Below, piece after piece: positions 23,610 to 35,024 of a DNA stretch of 60,952 nucleotides. The position numbers and the translations under genes are program-made. The notes beneath the pieces are model-generated. The model was not told where the DNA came from. It was given only the letters and a program-made list of their open reading frames with translations, and did no database searches. This DNA is from Spirogloea muscicola (Eukaryota; Streptophyta; Zygnematophyceae; Spirogloeales; Spirogloeaceae), in NCBI GenBank assembly GCA_009602725.1, contig WELB01000023.1, forward strand, positions 501,369 through 562,320, read 5' to 3'. Numbering within the stretch: position 1 is the stretch's first letter; every line of letters starts with the position of its first letter.

Positions 23610-26600
23610 GCGGCGGCAGCTGCCCTCTCAGGTCGTGTCCAGCCTGCACACGACCGTTCCAGCGTTGCATCAGCCCTGCCCCTGACGCGGACGCCGACGC
23701 TCGGCAGCGGCGCGCTGACTGGCCCCCCTTGCCAACTCCGCCGCAGCAGCATTGCCAGCGCCGGGCGACGCCGAGCTCCTGGCGGGTGGCCGACGCGGCT
23801 GCTCGGCAGCGCCAACGCCGCCCTCGTCTTGCTGCTGGCCCAGGTATGGCGCTGCTCGCGGCAGCGGAAACATTGGCACTGCTGCGCCACTTTGGCCTCC
23901 GCGAGGTCATGCAGAGATTGGGAAATCAGGCAGGCGGTGAGCAGCCTCTGTGCTGCAGTACGGCTTGCTGGCTTTCCGATCAATGGCGGCTGGATTGGGC
24001 TGTCAGCATTTCCTGCATTGCTGCACGGGCATTGGCGTTGCAATTGCCGTTTGGTTGCTGTTGACGCCTGTGCCACAGGCGTTCCAGCCCTTGGTGGCGG
24101 ACGTGGCGGAGCCCCTGCTCGCCATGTTGGGCTTGACGGCGTGCCTCGCCTCCTGTGGCCTCCTTCGGGGCCTCTGCCACCTGAGAGGCCAGCCGACCCT
24201 GGCAGCAGCCTGGCTGCCGGGCTGGTTACACGGGTGGGGCGTCGTGCACCTCAGTGACTTCTCGCTCGCCTCCGCGGCGCTGTCAGCCACACGTCTTCTC
24301 CTTCGGCGACTTGCACCGAAATTCTTCGTATGTGTTGTGCATCTCCTTTCCTTACTGGCGCCTGCAGCTGCAGCGCAATGTCGCGGCTTGTATGCTCAGC
24401 TCTGAAAGACTGTTGTGGCCGAGTGTGACGACTGCCGTGCTCGTGTTGTGGCAGCAAATGCTCCGGTGTGCCGGAGCGGCGATCCCAGTCGCAGCTTCCT
24501 ACGCCCGCACAAAGGTGCTGGCCAAGAGGCTCACCGAGAGCAAGGAGGGCGTTGAGCTGGTGGCACTAGCCTTTGCTCGGCTCCAAAAGACGGCTGCAGG
24601 CAGGAGGAGCGGCAGCAGCAGCCAGGGTAGTGGCGGCAGTCAGGCCGTGGGTCTCCCAACAGTCTCTGCGCAGGCGCTGATGGAGCAGCTTTGGCAACGC
24701 CAGCATCGCTTCGCGGCTGCGCGCCTCTGCCACCTGCTTACTGACTTCCACGAGTATGCGCCGCGGGGCTTTACTCAGCCTTAAACCCTTTGCAAGTATT
24801 CTTACACGAACTCTAGACCCTTGCCCCGACAGACAACACCCTGATCCAAACCCTGGCCCCACTTGTACCGCCAGAACATTTGGTCCTCATCTCATGTTGC
24901 TCACTCCCTCGACAACTGCGTCTGCAAATCCATGCAGGTTCAGAAATAGAAAGTCTTGGGGGGGGGTGAAGCAATGCAGGCCAGCTTGCTGTGGGTGCTA
25001 TCCTGGACCGCCTCGCGTCACAACGATCCTCTAGCACTTCGTCAGCTGCCATCGAAGCTCTTGCCGCATGCTAAACAGAGTGTCGACTCCTTGCAGGACG
25101 CCGCCGCTTGGGCGGCTTCTGGACCTGGCCGAGCGGATAACAATAGTGATGCCGCTGCTGGTAGTCGGCTGCGGTGCCAACGCTCGGGGTCAGCAAAATC
25201 GCCTCCTTTCCGCCTCCTTCGAGCTGCCTGGCAAGGGCGCTGGCGGTCAGCAGTCTTTGCGGTGCACCGAAGGTCGTGTTGCCGGGCGCCAGCAAGACCT
25301 GCCAGGTGGCGAGGTGCCTTCGATCAGTGCCGGCAGCATGACGACAGAGGCGGCAGAGGAGAGGCGGCAGCTAGCTGCAGCAGCATGGGAGCACCCGTCA
25401 GGCAACAGCTTGGCAGCTGTCTGCAGCGCCGAGGTGGGGCTCGCTGGGGCTCAGTCTGGCAGCGCCGCCTGGCCCTCGCGCTGCGCGCCTCCTGGCTGCT
25501 GCTCCACTTTGCGCCGCTACTCCTCGCTGGACCGCTCCTCTACGCACTGTCGCGCTACACCGGGGAGCGCCGCCTACGGTCCACCATCTGGCAAATGCTC
25601 CGCTACACCCTTGAGCGCTGCGGCGCAGCATTTATCAAATGGGGCCAGGTAACTTCGCGAAGACCTCACACCCCGCACCCCTCAAATCTGGGGTCCGTGT
25701 CCTGGCCCTGGATGTGCTATTTATTGCGGGCCAGTACTGCTATGATTGCTGTGTTCTGTTTGATAATTTTTCATATAATATTCCATTTGGATTGTCTCTC
25801 TCAACCGCCTTCTCAGAATGAGCATCACAGAAGAGCGTTGCGAGCAGACAAAGCATGCACTTTGCAACTCTTGCAGCAGTTGGCCTTCACTCTCACTCTG
25901 CATGGACAGCGCGTGTCCATAGTGCCATGAGGTCGGGCACCAATGCGTGTCATTGATACATACAGACAGGCAGAGGTGGTCATGGATGGGTTATGAGCGT
26001 CATGGATGGGGTTGGGTCAGGGTTGTGCCATGACCATTCACACACGCGCGTGGCTTTCTGGCAGTGGTCAGCCACGCGTGAGGACATATTCCCTGAGGAT
26101 ATGTGCCGATGTCTGGGCCGGCTGCACGACCGCGCGCCCACGCACTCGTACCGCGAAACGTGCGATGCAGTCCTTCACCACCTCGGCCGGCCCGTTGAAG
26201 ACATCTTTGAGCACTTTGACAGCCAGCCTTGCGCGTCGGGGAGCATTGCGCAGGTTCTTGCTACCAGTTGGCAGCTTGTTTGACTGCACTTTCCTATACT
26301 CTGCCTTGACTGGCCTTGTACCCTGCATACCGTGTACTTTATAGGGAAACTAGTGCAGCAGCAGGTCCTTATTGGGCATTCATGCCATGTCAGTGCAGGT
26401 GCACCGAGCTACGTTGAAGGCGAATGAGGGCAGTCACCTTGTTGACGTTGCAGTCAAGGTTCACACTTGTGCTTTAGTATGCAATATTTGGTGGACTTTT
26501 TTTTAGTCGTAGATTATGTATGGTGTTTGTGCTCACATCACCTTATCGGTGGTGGTATCAGCTTCACAGATTGTTGACCAGCAGGCAAGCAGGCTCTTCT

Positions 26601-29011
26601 TTGACTACCTACTGCCAACATGTACTTAGAAGTACACCTTTTCTCATGGCACACCCTACTCAGGCCTGGCAAACCCTTTGTGACGTCAGCCTTGATGCAT
26701 TTCGCCTCTGACGCAGGTCAGGCACCCGGCAGTGGCCCTCCAGATCTGGCAAGACTTTCAGATCATTGCTGCGCTCGTGGACTTTGCGCACAGGTTGCCC
26801 TACCTGCGCTGGCTCAATTTGCGCCAGAGCGTGGAGCAGTTTTCCCACACAATGACGGCCCAGGTCAGACGGGAAGAGCATAAGATGTGCGCAATCCCCA
26901 TGACCATTTCTGCTCTAGTTGATCATCTGCTGACCAAGTTCTCTGAAGCCTTGCCATTGCATGGGAAATACAGATCATTATGCTGTTGCATTCAGGAGTG
27001 AGTATGACTCAGATGTGATGTTCCACCTTGTTTTGGAGCACATTAAGGCTCTCAACGTGCTTGTGAGCAAATCAGTAAGGCATTTCTGAGAAAAGGTGAC
27101 TATGACGTGACCTGAGTCTGCTGAAGAGATGATCTGGTCGCGTTGTCAATGGCAGGCTGACCTCCGCTTTGAGGCACGCAATCTGCTAAGGTTTCATGCC
27201 AACTTCCAGGGCCTTCACCAAGTCGCCATCCCCCGCCTGGTTCCTCACCTGGTTGGCTGCAATCTACTACGTCTACTCAGAAGTGCCTAGGACCTTTGCC
27301 CCTGTTCCTGGACAGTCGCTTGGGCTTGATTGCTTGCTGTAGCCAGAAGAAATGCTCTAACAGTCATTCGGCATGGTCAGCATTGCTGATTGTATAATGG
27401 CCTCTTCTATCTATGACGCAGGTCTCGGAGGGTGTAATAGTAGAGTCGTTTGAGAGGGGTGCTCCTCTGCACAAGTTCCTGCACAGTCACTCCACCCTGA
27501 ACACTCAGGCATGTATGGCAGAGCAGCTCTTTGCTTCCAAAAAACTCAAGGGTTTGTGCACATTGCAGCTTCATCAGGCGATTCCTGAAATGTAATCTCT
27601 TGATTGCGGCATCATTATTTGTGTCAAGTTAAGTAACATGGTATGCCATAGTGAATCTGACCATGACTATGAATGAGCCTAAAGTGCAGCTTGCTGGCCC
27701 TTTCATCTCTCGTTGGACAGATTGCAGCCGTGGGCGTTGACACGTATTTGAAGATGATGCTCACGGACAATTTTGTACACACAGACCTCCATCCAGGAAA
27801 TATCCTGGCCCGTATGATTGGTGCAGGTGTGAGTCTTGGCCCACAGGAACATCAAGTAAACACGCATCTGTTCTGTTCAGCTCCTCTTGTGCAAAACACA
27901 GCAGATATTTGGTGTATGCTAGACTATAATTCACCAAGGAGTTGTAATTTGAGTGCTTATGGATGGGGAGTTGCTCTCAGGTGAACATTGGTAGGAGTGC
28001 TTGCAGAGTGAGTTCCATGTGAACCTACCATCGGCACCATGTGTGATGACAGCTGCTAGCAACGTATTGCAGACACTGCAGCGGCGTGTGGAGCAGAAGC
28101 AGGCCGCCAGGGCAAGCTGCAGCTTGTTCTCCTTGATTTTGGTCTTGCCGAGGAGCTCTCGCCAAGAGTCAGACACCACTTTCTCTCCTTCATCTCCATG
28201 ATTGGCCTAGGCGATGGGAGGGCCGCTGTGAACATCTCAACCTTGACTTCTTCTGACATATATTTGTGTGGCTGCTGTAGGAGCTTCATACTGAAGTATG
28301 CATGCATCATTTGCAATATGTATGATCAGGACAAGTGCTAGTCCCTGACATTGTAATTAGGCCTCTCGCTGCACAGAGTAAAATGTCGACACTGCTGTTG
28401 CATGTGCTATATGTAGTCTTTCTTGCATAAGCGGAATTCAGGCAGCAGGTGTCTTGAGGAGCTCAAGTAACTGTGTTGCTAGCGCAGGCACGCCACCTAT
28501 TGGCGTTTTCATGGCCCCAGCGACAGCAATGCCCTAGTCCCAAAGAGCTCGCAGACGACATGGACAATCTGTTCATAAGAAACTGCAACCTTGCAGTTTC
28601 ACAGATAGATCTTAAGCACATTCTTAAGCAGGTCTGAATGATGAACTCCGACCTGATGCGTCTCAAGCTCGAGATGCATGTATGCCAAGTGCTGTCACGC
28701 ACCCACAGCTGACTGAAATTTCTGTCATGTGCTACATTTTGGGTCACGTGCTTGATTGGCATTTAGCAAGAAGAAAACTGTATAGCCATTCTCGTGTTCT
28801 AACGCAAGCCTGTCCTTTGCAGGTGTTAGGCCTCTGCAGGAAGCACGAGGTGACAATCAATGCAACTTACGCTTCGCTAGTGATTGCTGTGTGTGTTCTT
28901 GTTGGTTTTGCCAACGCCCTTGACCCCAAGCTCTCCATCATGGATGCGGCTGTACCATGCCTGTTCCTGTACAACCTCACTGGCAGGGTAATTGGACAAG
29001 TATATGGCTGA
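23567..29011 (+). CDS. ABC1/UbiB-family atypical kinase, ADCK2-like
   Basis: ABC1 proteins are atypical kinases/ATPases of mitochondria or plastids linked to quinone and isoprenoid-lipid metabolism. The core begins near 25.44 kb with a hydrophobic stretch (LLLHFAPLLLAGPLLYAL) and LERCGAAFIKWGQ, the ADCK2-type form of the KxGQ motif. Then come SATREDIFPEDMC, PCASGSIAQV (Ala-rich-loop equivalent), HRATLKANEG with VDVAVKV (ATP-site Lys), FEARNLLRFHANFQG and VSEGVIVESFERGAPL. TDNFVHTDLHPGNIL (catalytic loop), VLLDFGLAEELS (DFG) and the C-terminal LCRKHEVTINATYASLV follow. The stop is 29009-29011. Exons between 23.6 and 25.4 kb encode hydrophobic and Ala-rich sequence of uncertain frame, so the true start may lie in or near the gap, or these exons may belong to another gene. 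Kinase-domain motifs are complete. Confidence 0.85.
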
Positions 29012-29429
29012 ATTGGACTGTGACCACTAATTTATAATAGCAGATAAGACTGGGCGGAGGCCACATTAACCCTCCATCACGTCTTCTGCTGCGCCTATAC
29101 CCTCAGGTGTTCCTCTGATCAATTGCAATCTGGGGAAATTGTCCACTTAATAAATTTATGTGTCATTTATGCCATATGACTGGTTGGTTGTGTTGCCACG
29201 TGCATTTCAAGTGTGACACATAAAACACCTCAAGGGCACAGGTCATGTAGCATCTTGTTGAGGTTCCAAGCCCGATAGCTCTGGGGGCGATGCTTACGCA
29301 CTTGAGATGATTTGGAGGTGCAATTGAAAAGAGTCAAGGTCACAATAAGGGTGCCTGCTCAGGGAACCCCTAGTTGGCAGCCGCACATTGGAGAAATGAG
29401 CAGCAGGAAAGAAGAAGGCTCATCCAAAT

Positions 29430-30205
29430 GGGGTGAGGGCTGTGAGAAGGAGAAGATTCGTGTATACGAAAGAAACTAAGGCCAAATGGCCAAATACAAA
29501 GGCAAGCACATCTGAAGACCTACATGACCTACACAGGGGGCGAGGGCTGTGGCTGTGAGAGGCCAGCCCGAAGGAGCGTACTAGCGACTCAAGTGGCCTA
29601 GAAAGAGAGAAGGCGTGCGGGGCGCATGAAATGAAAGGGAGGCCAATTCAAGTCAATACATTGTTCAGGGAGAGTCGAGTGCAAACTAAACAAGGCTACA
29701 TAATACGGAGACCAAAACTGAGGTGCCTAAGGTGACATTAGTAGCCACGGGTGAGCACAAACAATTCTGACAAGCTAACTTGGGGAGCTGGAGCGCCGCC
29801 ACGAAAGCTGGAGAAAGAAAGGAAGACATCGGCTCTCCCAACAGGGGGCGAGGGCTGTTAACGGCTTCTACAGCCGCTCTATTCATATCAGCAGCCGCAT
29901 ACTTTCTTTGTTAACAGCCAGCCCGGAAAAGTATGACGAGGCCGAAGGGGCCCAGGACTGTGGGAAGAAGGTGGCTCTCTCGAACCGGGCGAGAGCTGTG
30001 AACAGCCAGCCCCAAAAGAATTGAGAAGGTCCAAAAGAGTCACCCCGCCTAGAGGCGACAGTCAAGTCAGGGCACGCCCAGCACGAAGATGCAAGGCACG
30101 TTACAAGGCCACAACAGCCGCCGCTTTTCCAAACGCTTTTGCTAAGCTTTTCTGGCCCCTCCGAACCCTTGTCAATTCTTTTCGGGCTGGCTTTTCACAG
30201 CCCTT
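29430..30205. repeat. Hairpin-repeat copies, both orientations
   Basis: Inverted copies or fragments occur around 29430, 29535-29570, 29845-29860, 29912-29925 and 29990-30020 (for example GGGCGAGAGCTGTGAACAG then CCAGCCCC). A forward copy at 30184-30203 reads GGGCTGGCTTTTCACAGCCC and is followed by TTGCCCCCATTGGGAGTGCC. Confidence 0.75.
29600..29786. repeat. Dispersed repeat family B, copy 1
   Basis: Aligns in the same orientation with 52092-52270 over about 180 bp at roughly 90% identity by eye. Shared blocks include GAAAGGGAGGCCAATTCAAG, ACATTGTTCAGG, GCTACATAATACGGAGACC and CACGGGTGAGCACAAACAA. Confidence 0.9.
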
Positions 30206-30369
30206 GCCCCCATTGGGAGTGCCAGATCTTCTTTATCTCCAAACGCCCGCGACGGGGTGGATGAGAAGGAAGTCGGCGATTCGAACGTGCCACGGCGGGG
30301 GCCCGCGCTGTTGGCCTTAGGCGAGAAATCGCTAAGGATAGAAGTCTTAGCTAACTTCGAGTTCGCTAA

Positions 30370-30545
30370 CTAGCTCTAGGCGGTGACAACCGCAGAGTAG
30401 TTTCCTCCGGCGGTGATAGCCGCGGAGAGGCGTCTGATTCACCTTCTCTCCAAAATCAGATAGGAGGCGGTGGGTGATTCCGCAAAGGCGGTAACCACCT
30501 GCATCACCTGCTTGGTGGGGCGGTGTCTAACCGCGTTCACCGCCA
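30370..30545. repeat. Series of short GCGGT...ACCGC palindromes
   Basis: GGCGGTGACAACCGC, GGCGGTGATAGCCGC, GGCGGTAACCACC and GGCGGTGTCTAACCGC occur within about 170 bases. Each can fold into a small hairpin. Confidence 0.75.
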
Positions 30546-30558
30546 CAAGCAGCTCTGT

Positions 30559-30663
30559 GGCCCCTTTGTAGCTGCTCACCGCTCTTAGGCCCCTCTGAAC
30601 CTTTGTGCATTCTTTTTGGGCTGGCTTTTCGCAGCCCTTGCCCCCATTGGGAGTGCCACTTCT
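30559..30663 (+). repeat. Hairpin repeat, near-identical copy 1
   Basis: This 105-bp unit differs at only one position by eye from the reverse complement of 50544-50648. It starts at GGCCCCTTTGTAGCTGCTC, contains GGGCTGGCTTTTCGCAGCCC at 30618-30637 and ends GGGAGTGCCACTTCT. Sequence upstream of GGCCCC does not match, whereas the 50.6-kb and 0.8-kb copies match each other further upstream, so this copy looks 5'-truncated. Confidence 0.92.
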
Positions 30664-31045
30664 TTCTGTCAGACACTTGGGGCGGCGCCCTCCCGGGTTG
30701 CCCGACGCCCATATAACCAAGCTCACTGCGCAGAACCCCCTGCGCGGGCTCTCATTCTTGAATACTGGCCCAAGCCCTGCCTGTCTGCCCGCTCAACGCT
30801 CCATCTCCCCTCACCTCACAGGGGCTTCTGCCCAGCCGTTGGCACGCCGTTTCGACCTTCGATAATCTTCCGCTGCCGACGGTAGCCCGCAATGGCCGCC
30901 GTCAACCATTCTGGCCATTTCGGCCTTCACGCGCTGCGAACACGCCGCCAGGGGCTTCCTCCCTCGCGACCACGCTGGCGCCACGTCGCGCCACCCGCCG
31001 CGCCACGTGGGCGTGAGCCGCCACGGTGGCGGGGCCGGCGCGCGG

Positions 31046-31156
<111 letters not shown>

Positions 31157-31704
31157 CTGGCCCGACGAGCCGGCTGCTCGCCCTCGACTCCCGGCTGTGC
31201 TGGTCCGCTCAGCAGCCGAAGGTCGCCTCACGCCGCCGGCACCGCTATGCCCTTCTCTTGGTGCCCGAGGCGGCGGCAGCTCCTTTGCGAGAGGAGGCCT
31301 AGCTCTGCAGCTCGGCGCGTCTCAGCATCTACATCAACGGGCTCGGCCATTGACGAGGCTGCAGGAGGAGTGACGGTGAAGGAGGACGTGGCTAATGTGC
31401 GTCGTCGATCCTTCCTTGTCTATGCTATTCCCTCTCTAACTCGGATGTAGCGGGGATTTCATTTACTATTGCCTGCTAATGNGGCCTGGCCGTCGAGGCG
31501 GCCTGGGCCCGCGAGCCCGCCTGCGGCACCAGCGGCCGCAGCTCCGGCGCGGCCGTGCAGGCCAGCAGGTGAGACGACCGCCGAGTGTCCTGGACGCCCT
31601 CGTTGCCGGCTGCGAGTGCATACAACGCTCGCGTTAACCCATTGCACTTCAGCTGTAGCCTGTTGACGATGTCGCCGGCAGACCTGTGTCTCACATCTCT
31701 TGCG

Positions 31705-32727
31705 ATGCTTGCCTGTCGGAACAGAGTCGGCCGCTGTCGGCTGCGGCCAAGACCAACGGCGCCGCACTCCCTGTCGACTGGTGAGCGCCTCTCGTCTGGG
31801 TTGCTGTCAGGACGCTGCTCTGGCTTTGCTGGTCGGTGTTGCCCTTTGTTAGACTCAGCAGTCCATCAGGCTTATGCCTAATTTCATGTCATCTGCTTGT
31901 TTTCGCGTCCTACAGGCGTCCCTTCAGAATTGCGCCTGGGTTTGAGACGGCACGGATGTGGGGATTCATGGAGGTTGGAGGAGCAGATGGCGTCTGCGAG
32001 TTACACCAGCAGGAAGGGCCAGGCCAGGGCTGGTGCTCTGGTGGCCACGCAGCCGCCGCCCAGGGACCAGGGCAGCAGCTCCAAGCCGTTCGAGTCCTGG
32101 ATGCAGGACGTGGTGTTTGATGTAAGCACGGAGAGGAGAAGCTTTGACACCGTGCAGTGCATTTGCAAGTGTGTGCTGACAAAGATGGTAGTAGGAGTTA
32201 TCACTTGTGGGTGTGAGAGCTGACTTTGCTTTGGAGATGGTGGCTCTGATGATGTGTAGATTGTCAAGCACGCCAAGGATGCGCCTTTCCTGCACTTTGT
32301 GTTTGACAACATGCATGGTAAAGGCAAGCCGCAGCGCCAGCTCGTGGAGCCAGATGTGATCCAGCGGCCAGAGCTGTGGAATACAGTCAAGGACTCTGTG
32401 AGGCAGCAGGCGCCGGACGGCGTGATTTTCATCCACCGCCTGCAACCCCAGGAGAACATGGATCAGGCGTGCTTCTACGACTGTGATGTGGACCCCATCG
32501 CCAATTGCAGTGTTGTGCCGGACGCGCACCCCGGTGCCTCAGGTGGCTCCACCAACTTGTGGGGCATTGTTGTGCAGCGCAAGAGCAGCCGGCGGCATGC
32601 ATGCTACATACTCAAGACGACCTGTATTGCATCGGCGATGGGCGCTTGCACACGCTTCAGCCTCACGCGCACCACTTGTGGCGGCCCAGCCCTGCTCAGC
32701 CAACTTGAGAGCTCTTGGCTGGTCTGA
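31705..32727 (+). CDS. Conserved-looking protein of unknown function, possibly organelle-targeted
   Basis: Function not recognised. Three exons (31705-31780, 31916-32121, 32260-32727) with GT-AG introns join to 750 nt, 249 residues plus stop. The N-terminus MLACRNRVGRCRLRPRPT is rich in Arg and Ser/Thr and lacks acidic residues, as in transit peptides or mitochondrial presequences. The mature part contains FESWMQDVVFDIVKHAKD, FLHFVFDNMHG, ELWNTVKDSV, ACFYDCDVDPIANC and WGIVVQRKSSRRHACYILKT, with several Cys, then a CTRFSLTR stretch. An alternative frame over exon 2 (RPFRIAPGFETARMWGF) also looks protein-like, so a frameshift or different start cannot be excluded. It lies next to the repeat block and divergent to nothing recognisable. 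Confidence 0.62.
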
Positions 32728-33606
32728 GCCTGCTTGTCACGCGCGCTTCTCCTGCCTCTCCTGCCTAGTTTCGTGCTTTGTTGGTGGCCTGTTTTTCAAC
32801 AGCAAACTGCTCATTGTCCCTCCCTCCTTCCACTTTCAAATCTTGTAGATGTTAGCAAAGACCCTCAGTGCTCTTACATGCATGAGGCGAGCACTGCCAG
32901 TGCCTGCTACTGTGGGCTGCTGACCATTACTGCCCATTTGCAGTATCATTATTTGAGGGAGCAGATGTCTTGTAGACAATTACTTAGACGGACCTGGTTG
33001 CTTCTGTTGTACTATTGTAAAGACTGCGACATATTCATTCAAAAGGTCTCTGAACTTGCAAGGTTGTCCACATTGTGATGCTTGGATATGTCATTGCAGT
33101 GGCACGTCAGTGTCACCACTTTCGAGATTGTTATTCTGACCAACCATAATAAGCACATTGTGAGATGCATTTGCATGTTGTCCTGCTGTCTCTGATTCGA
33201 GCGGACATGCAAGACGATGCATCGGTGCCCATTGCTTTTACATAGTTGGTGGACCATTGGCACTGTCAAGCAAGCAGAGCGTGCAAATGTCTGTGCGATG
33301 TCTGAGGTGCCCACATTCACAATCTCCTGTACGCTTGATTAGGACATGTAGTGCTTAAAGTGCACCTGGCCAGTAGTCTTGAGCTGTTTTTGCTGGGACA
33401 TCACATGCCATCACAAGAAGAAAGGCGCGCGGTGCACATGAATATGAAAGGGAGGTCAATCTGAGCATTACAGAAGTCCTGGCAACGGGGCAAGAAGCTG
33501 TCTAAGGGGGACACTACAGTCTCCACAAGAGATAATAGTTTGTGATAGGTGTGTGGTGCCCGTGGGATACAAAAGGCGGGAGGGCAAGCCGAGCCAACAG
33601 TCCTTA
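32728..33606. other. Intergenic spacer with a repeat-B fragment
   Basis: A convergent spacer between the unknown gene and H2A. A short degenerate fragment of repeat family B (AAAGGCGCGCGGTGCACATG, then GAAAGGGAGGTCAATC) lies at about 33417-33470. No gene is seen. Confidence 0.5.
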
Positions 33607-35024
33607 TCAAGGCAATGAGCTGCCTCCTTTCCCTTGTGCCATTCTCTTCGGCAGCAGGACACTGTGGATGTTCGGCTGGACATGCACCACAACTTACGAG
33701 TTAGGATTGATGCCACCCATGTATATGCATGGAGGTATACGACCATGATGAGAACTCTGTACTGCCACCTCAGTGACCACAACTGGAGTGCTTACTACAG
33801 GTTCTGGCTGCTTGTCCATGAAGCTCATGACACCAGGGACCGGGAGTACCAGAACACCACCAGCTGCAATAGTCGTTTGGCCAAGGAGCTTGCTCAACTC
33901 CTCATCATTGCGAATAGCTAGCTGGATGTGACGTGGCACGATTCTCGTCTTCTTGTTATCCCTTGCTGCATTGCCTGCGAGCTCCAGGACTTCAGCTGCT
34001 AGGTACTCCATGACTGCAAAGTTCATGAGATCCAGATGTGAGTGGTATAACATCCGGTGGGCTGAAATGAAGCTACCGTCTTTTGATAAGCATGTGCTAG
34101 AAGCAGAACCAAGGCATAATGGCAACCCGAACCTCTGGGAGACCACTTGCAGAGAGGGCAAACGACAAAGCAGAAATAGCATCACCTGCTGCAAGGTAGA
34201 CCGGTGCTCCGGCTCCCAGACGAGCCGCATACTTGCCGTTTTTCAGGTACCTACGGAATGGCACACAGTACTGTATTGGAGCCCTTTGACCTAAGGTTGC
34301 ACCATATGCTGCAACCCCAACTTGATAAGCCATGAGCGACCAAGAGAAGAAAACATGGACTTTCATTGGATCTGAGTAACTCTGGCCCATGCTAGGTGGT
34401 TGACTACATCCGTGAAGCATGACACACAATGTGCAAATTAATGTCCCCACCCGTACTTGAGCAGCTGTGACCACTGCGTCTAAGCACATCTTTGACCTTT
34501 TCCTTACTGGAGACAAGCTATATTACAACCAGCACAGAGTATGGTAAGGGACATTGCAATTTGCCATCACAAGTTGCTCCAACAGCACCTGATGAGCTTG
34601 CACTTTGAGTAGCTGACTTCAGAGGAGAGGAGCAGGTTTCATGTATTTGCAAAATCATGTTCACCTTGCGACTCTACCAACGGGGAACTGTAGCCCTGCT
34701 TTGTGAGAGCGCGAGCCATCCTTGCTGGGTTTCTGCTTGCCTCTGCCTCCACCTGATCAAGAGGAGTGGATACATCACGTCCAATTGGCATATGCTATGT
34801 GCGCCAGGAGGGATTCAATCAAGAGTAATTTGATGTGCAGTTCAACTATTGCTAACGTTGCCCTGGATGCTTGATGTGCGCGATCGTCGTCGGTGAGGGC
34901 TGTGCATTGTGGGCTTGAGATGCTCAGCCAGTTGTCACATCATTCGATATCAGAAATGGTGTTCTACCCTTAGAGGCTCCAAGTTGCAGCCTGTAGACTC
35001 ACTTGCAGCTGGTCGAGGCCCCAT
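33607..35024 (-). CDS. Histone H2A
   Basis: Core histone that pairs with H2B in the nucleosome. Five exons on the minus strand (35003-35024, 34665-34752, 34186-34250, 33850-34013, 33607-33675) join with GT-AG introns to 408 nt, 135 residues. The start gives [13 protein letters not shown], then [77 protein letters not shown] and [17 protein letters not shown]. The tail [11 protein letters not shown] has no SQ[E/D] motif, so it is not H2A.X, and the core lacks H2A.Z features. Acidic-patch residues are present. Four introns suggest a polyadenylated, replacement-type gene, unlike the intronless replication-dependent histone genes of many organisms. The 22-nt first exon is the least certain part. 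Confidence 0.93.

Noticed and set aside
22431-24257. Very long open frames in several frames across the N gap
   Set aside because: They are open only because the gap is unread and flanks are CGG/GCC trinucleotides; products are Arg/Pro/Ala/Gly low-complexity.
30270-30300. Possible tRNA gene near GATTCGAACG
   Set aside because: No acceptor-stem pairing or anticodon arm was found around it.
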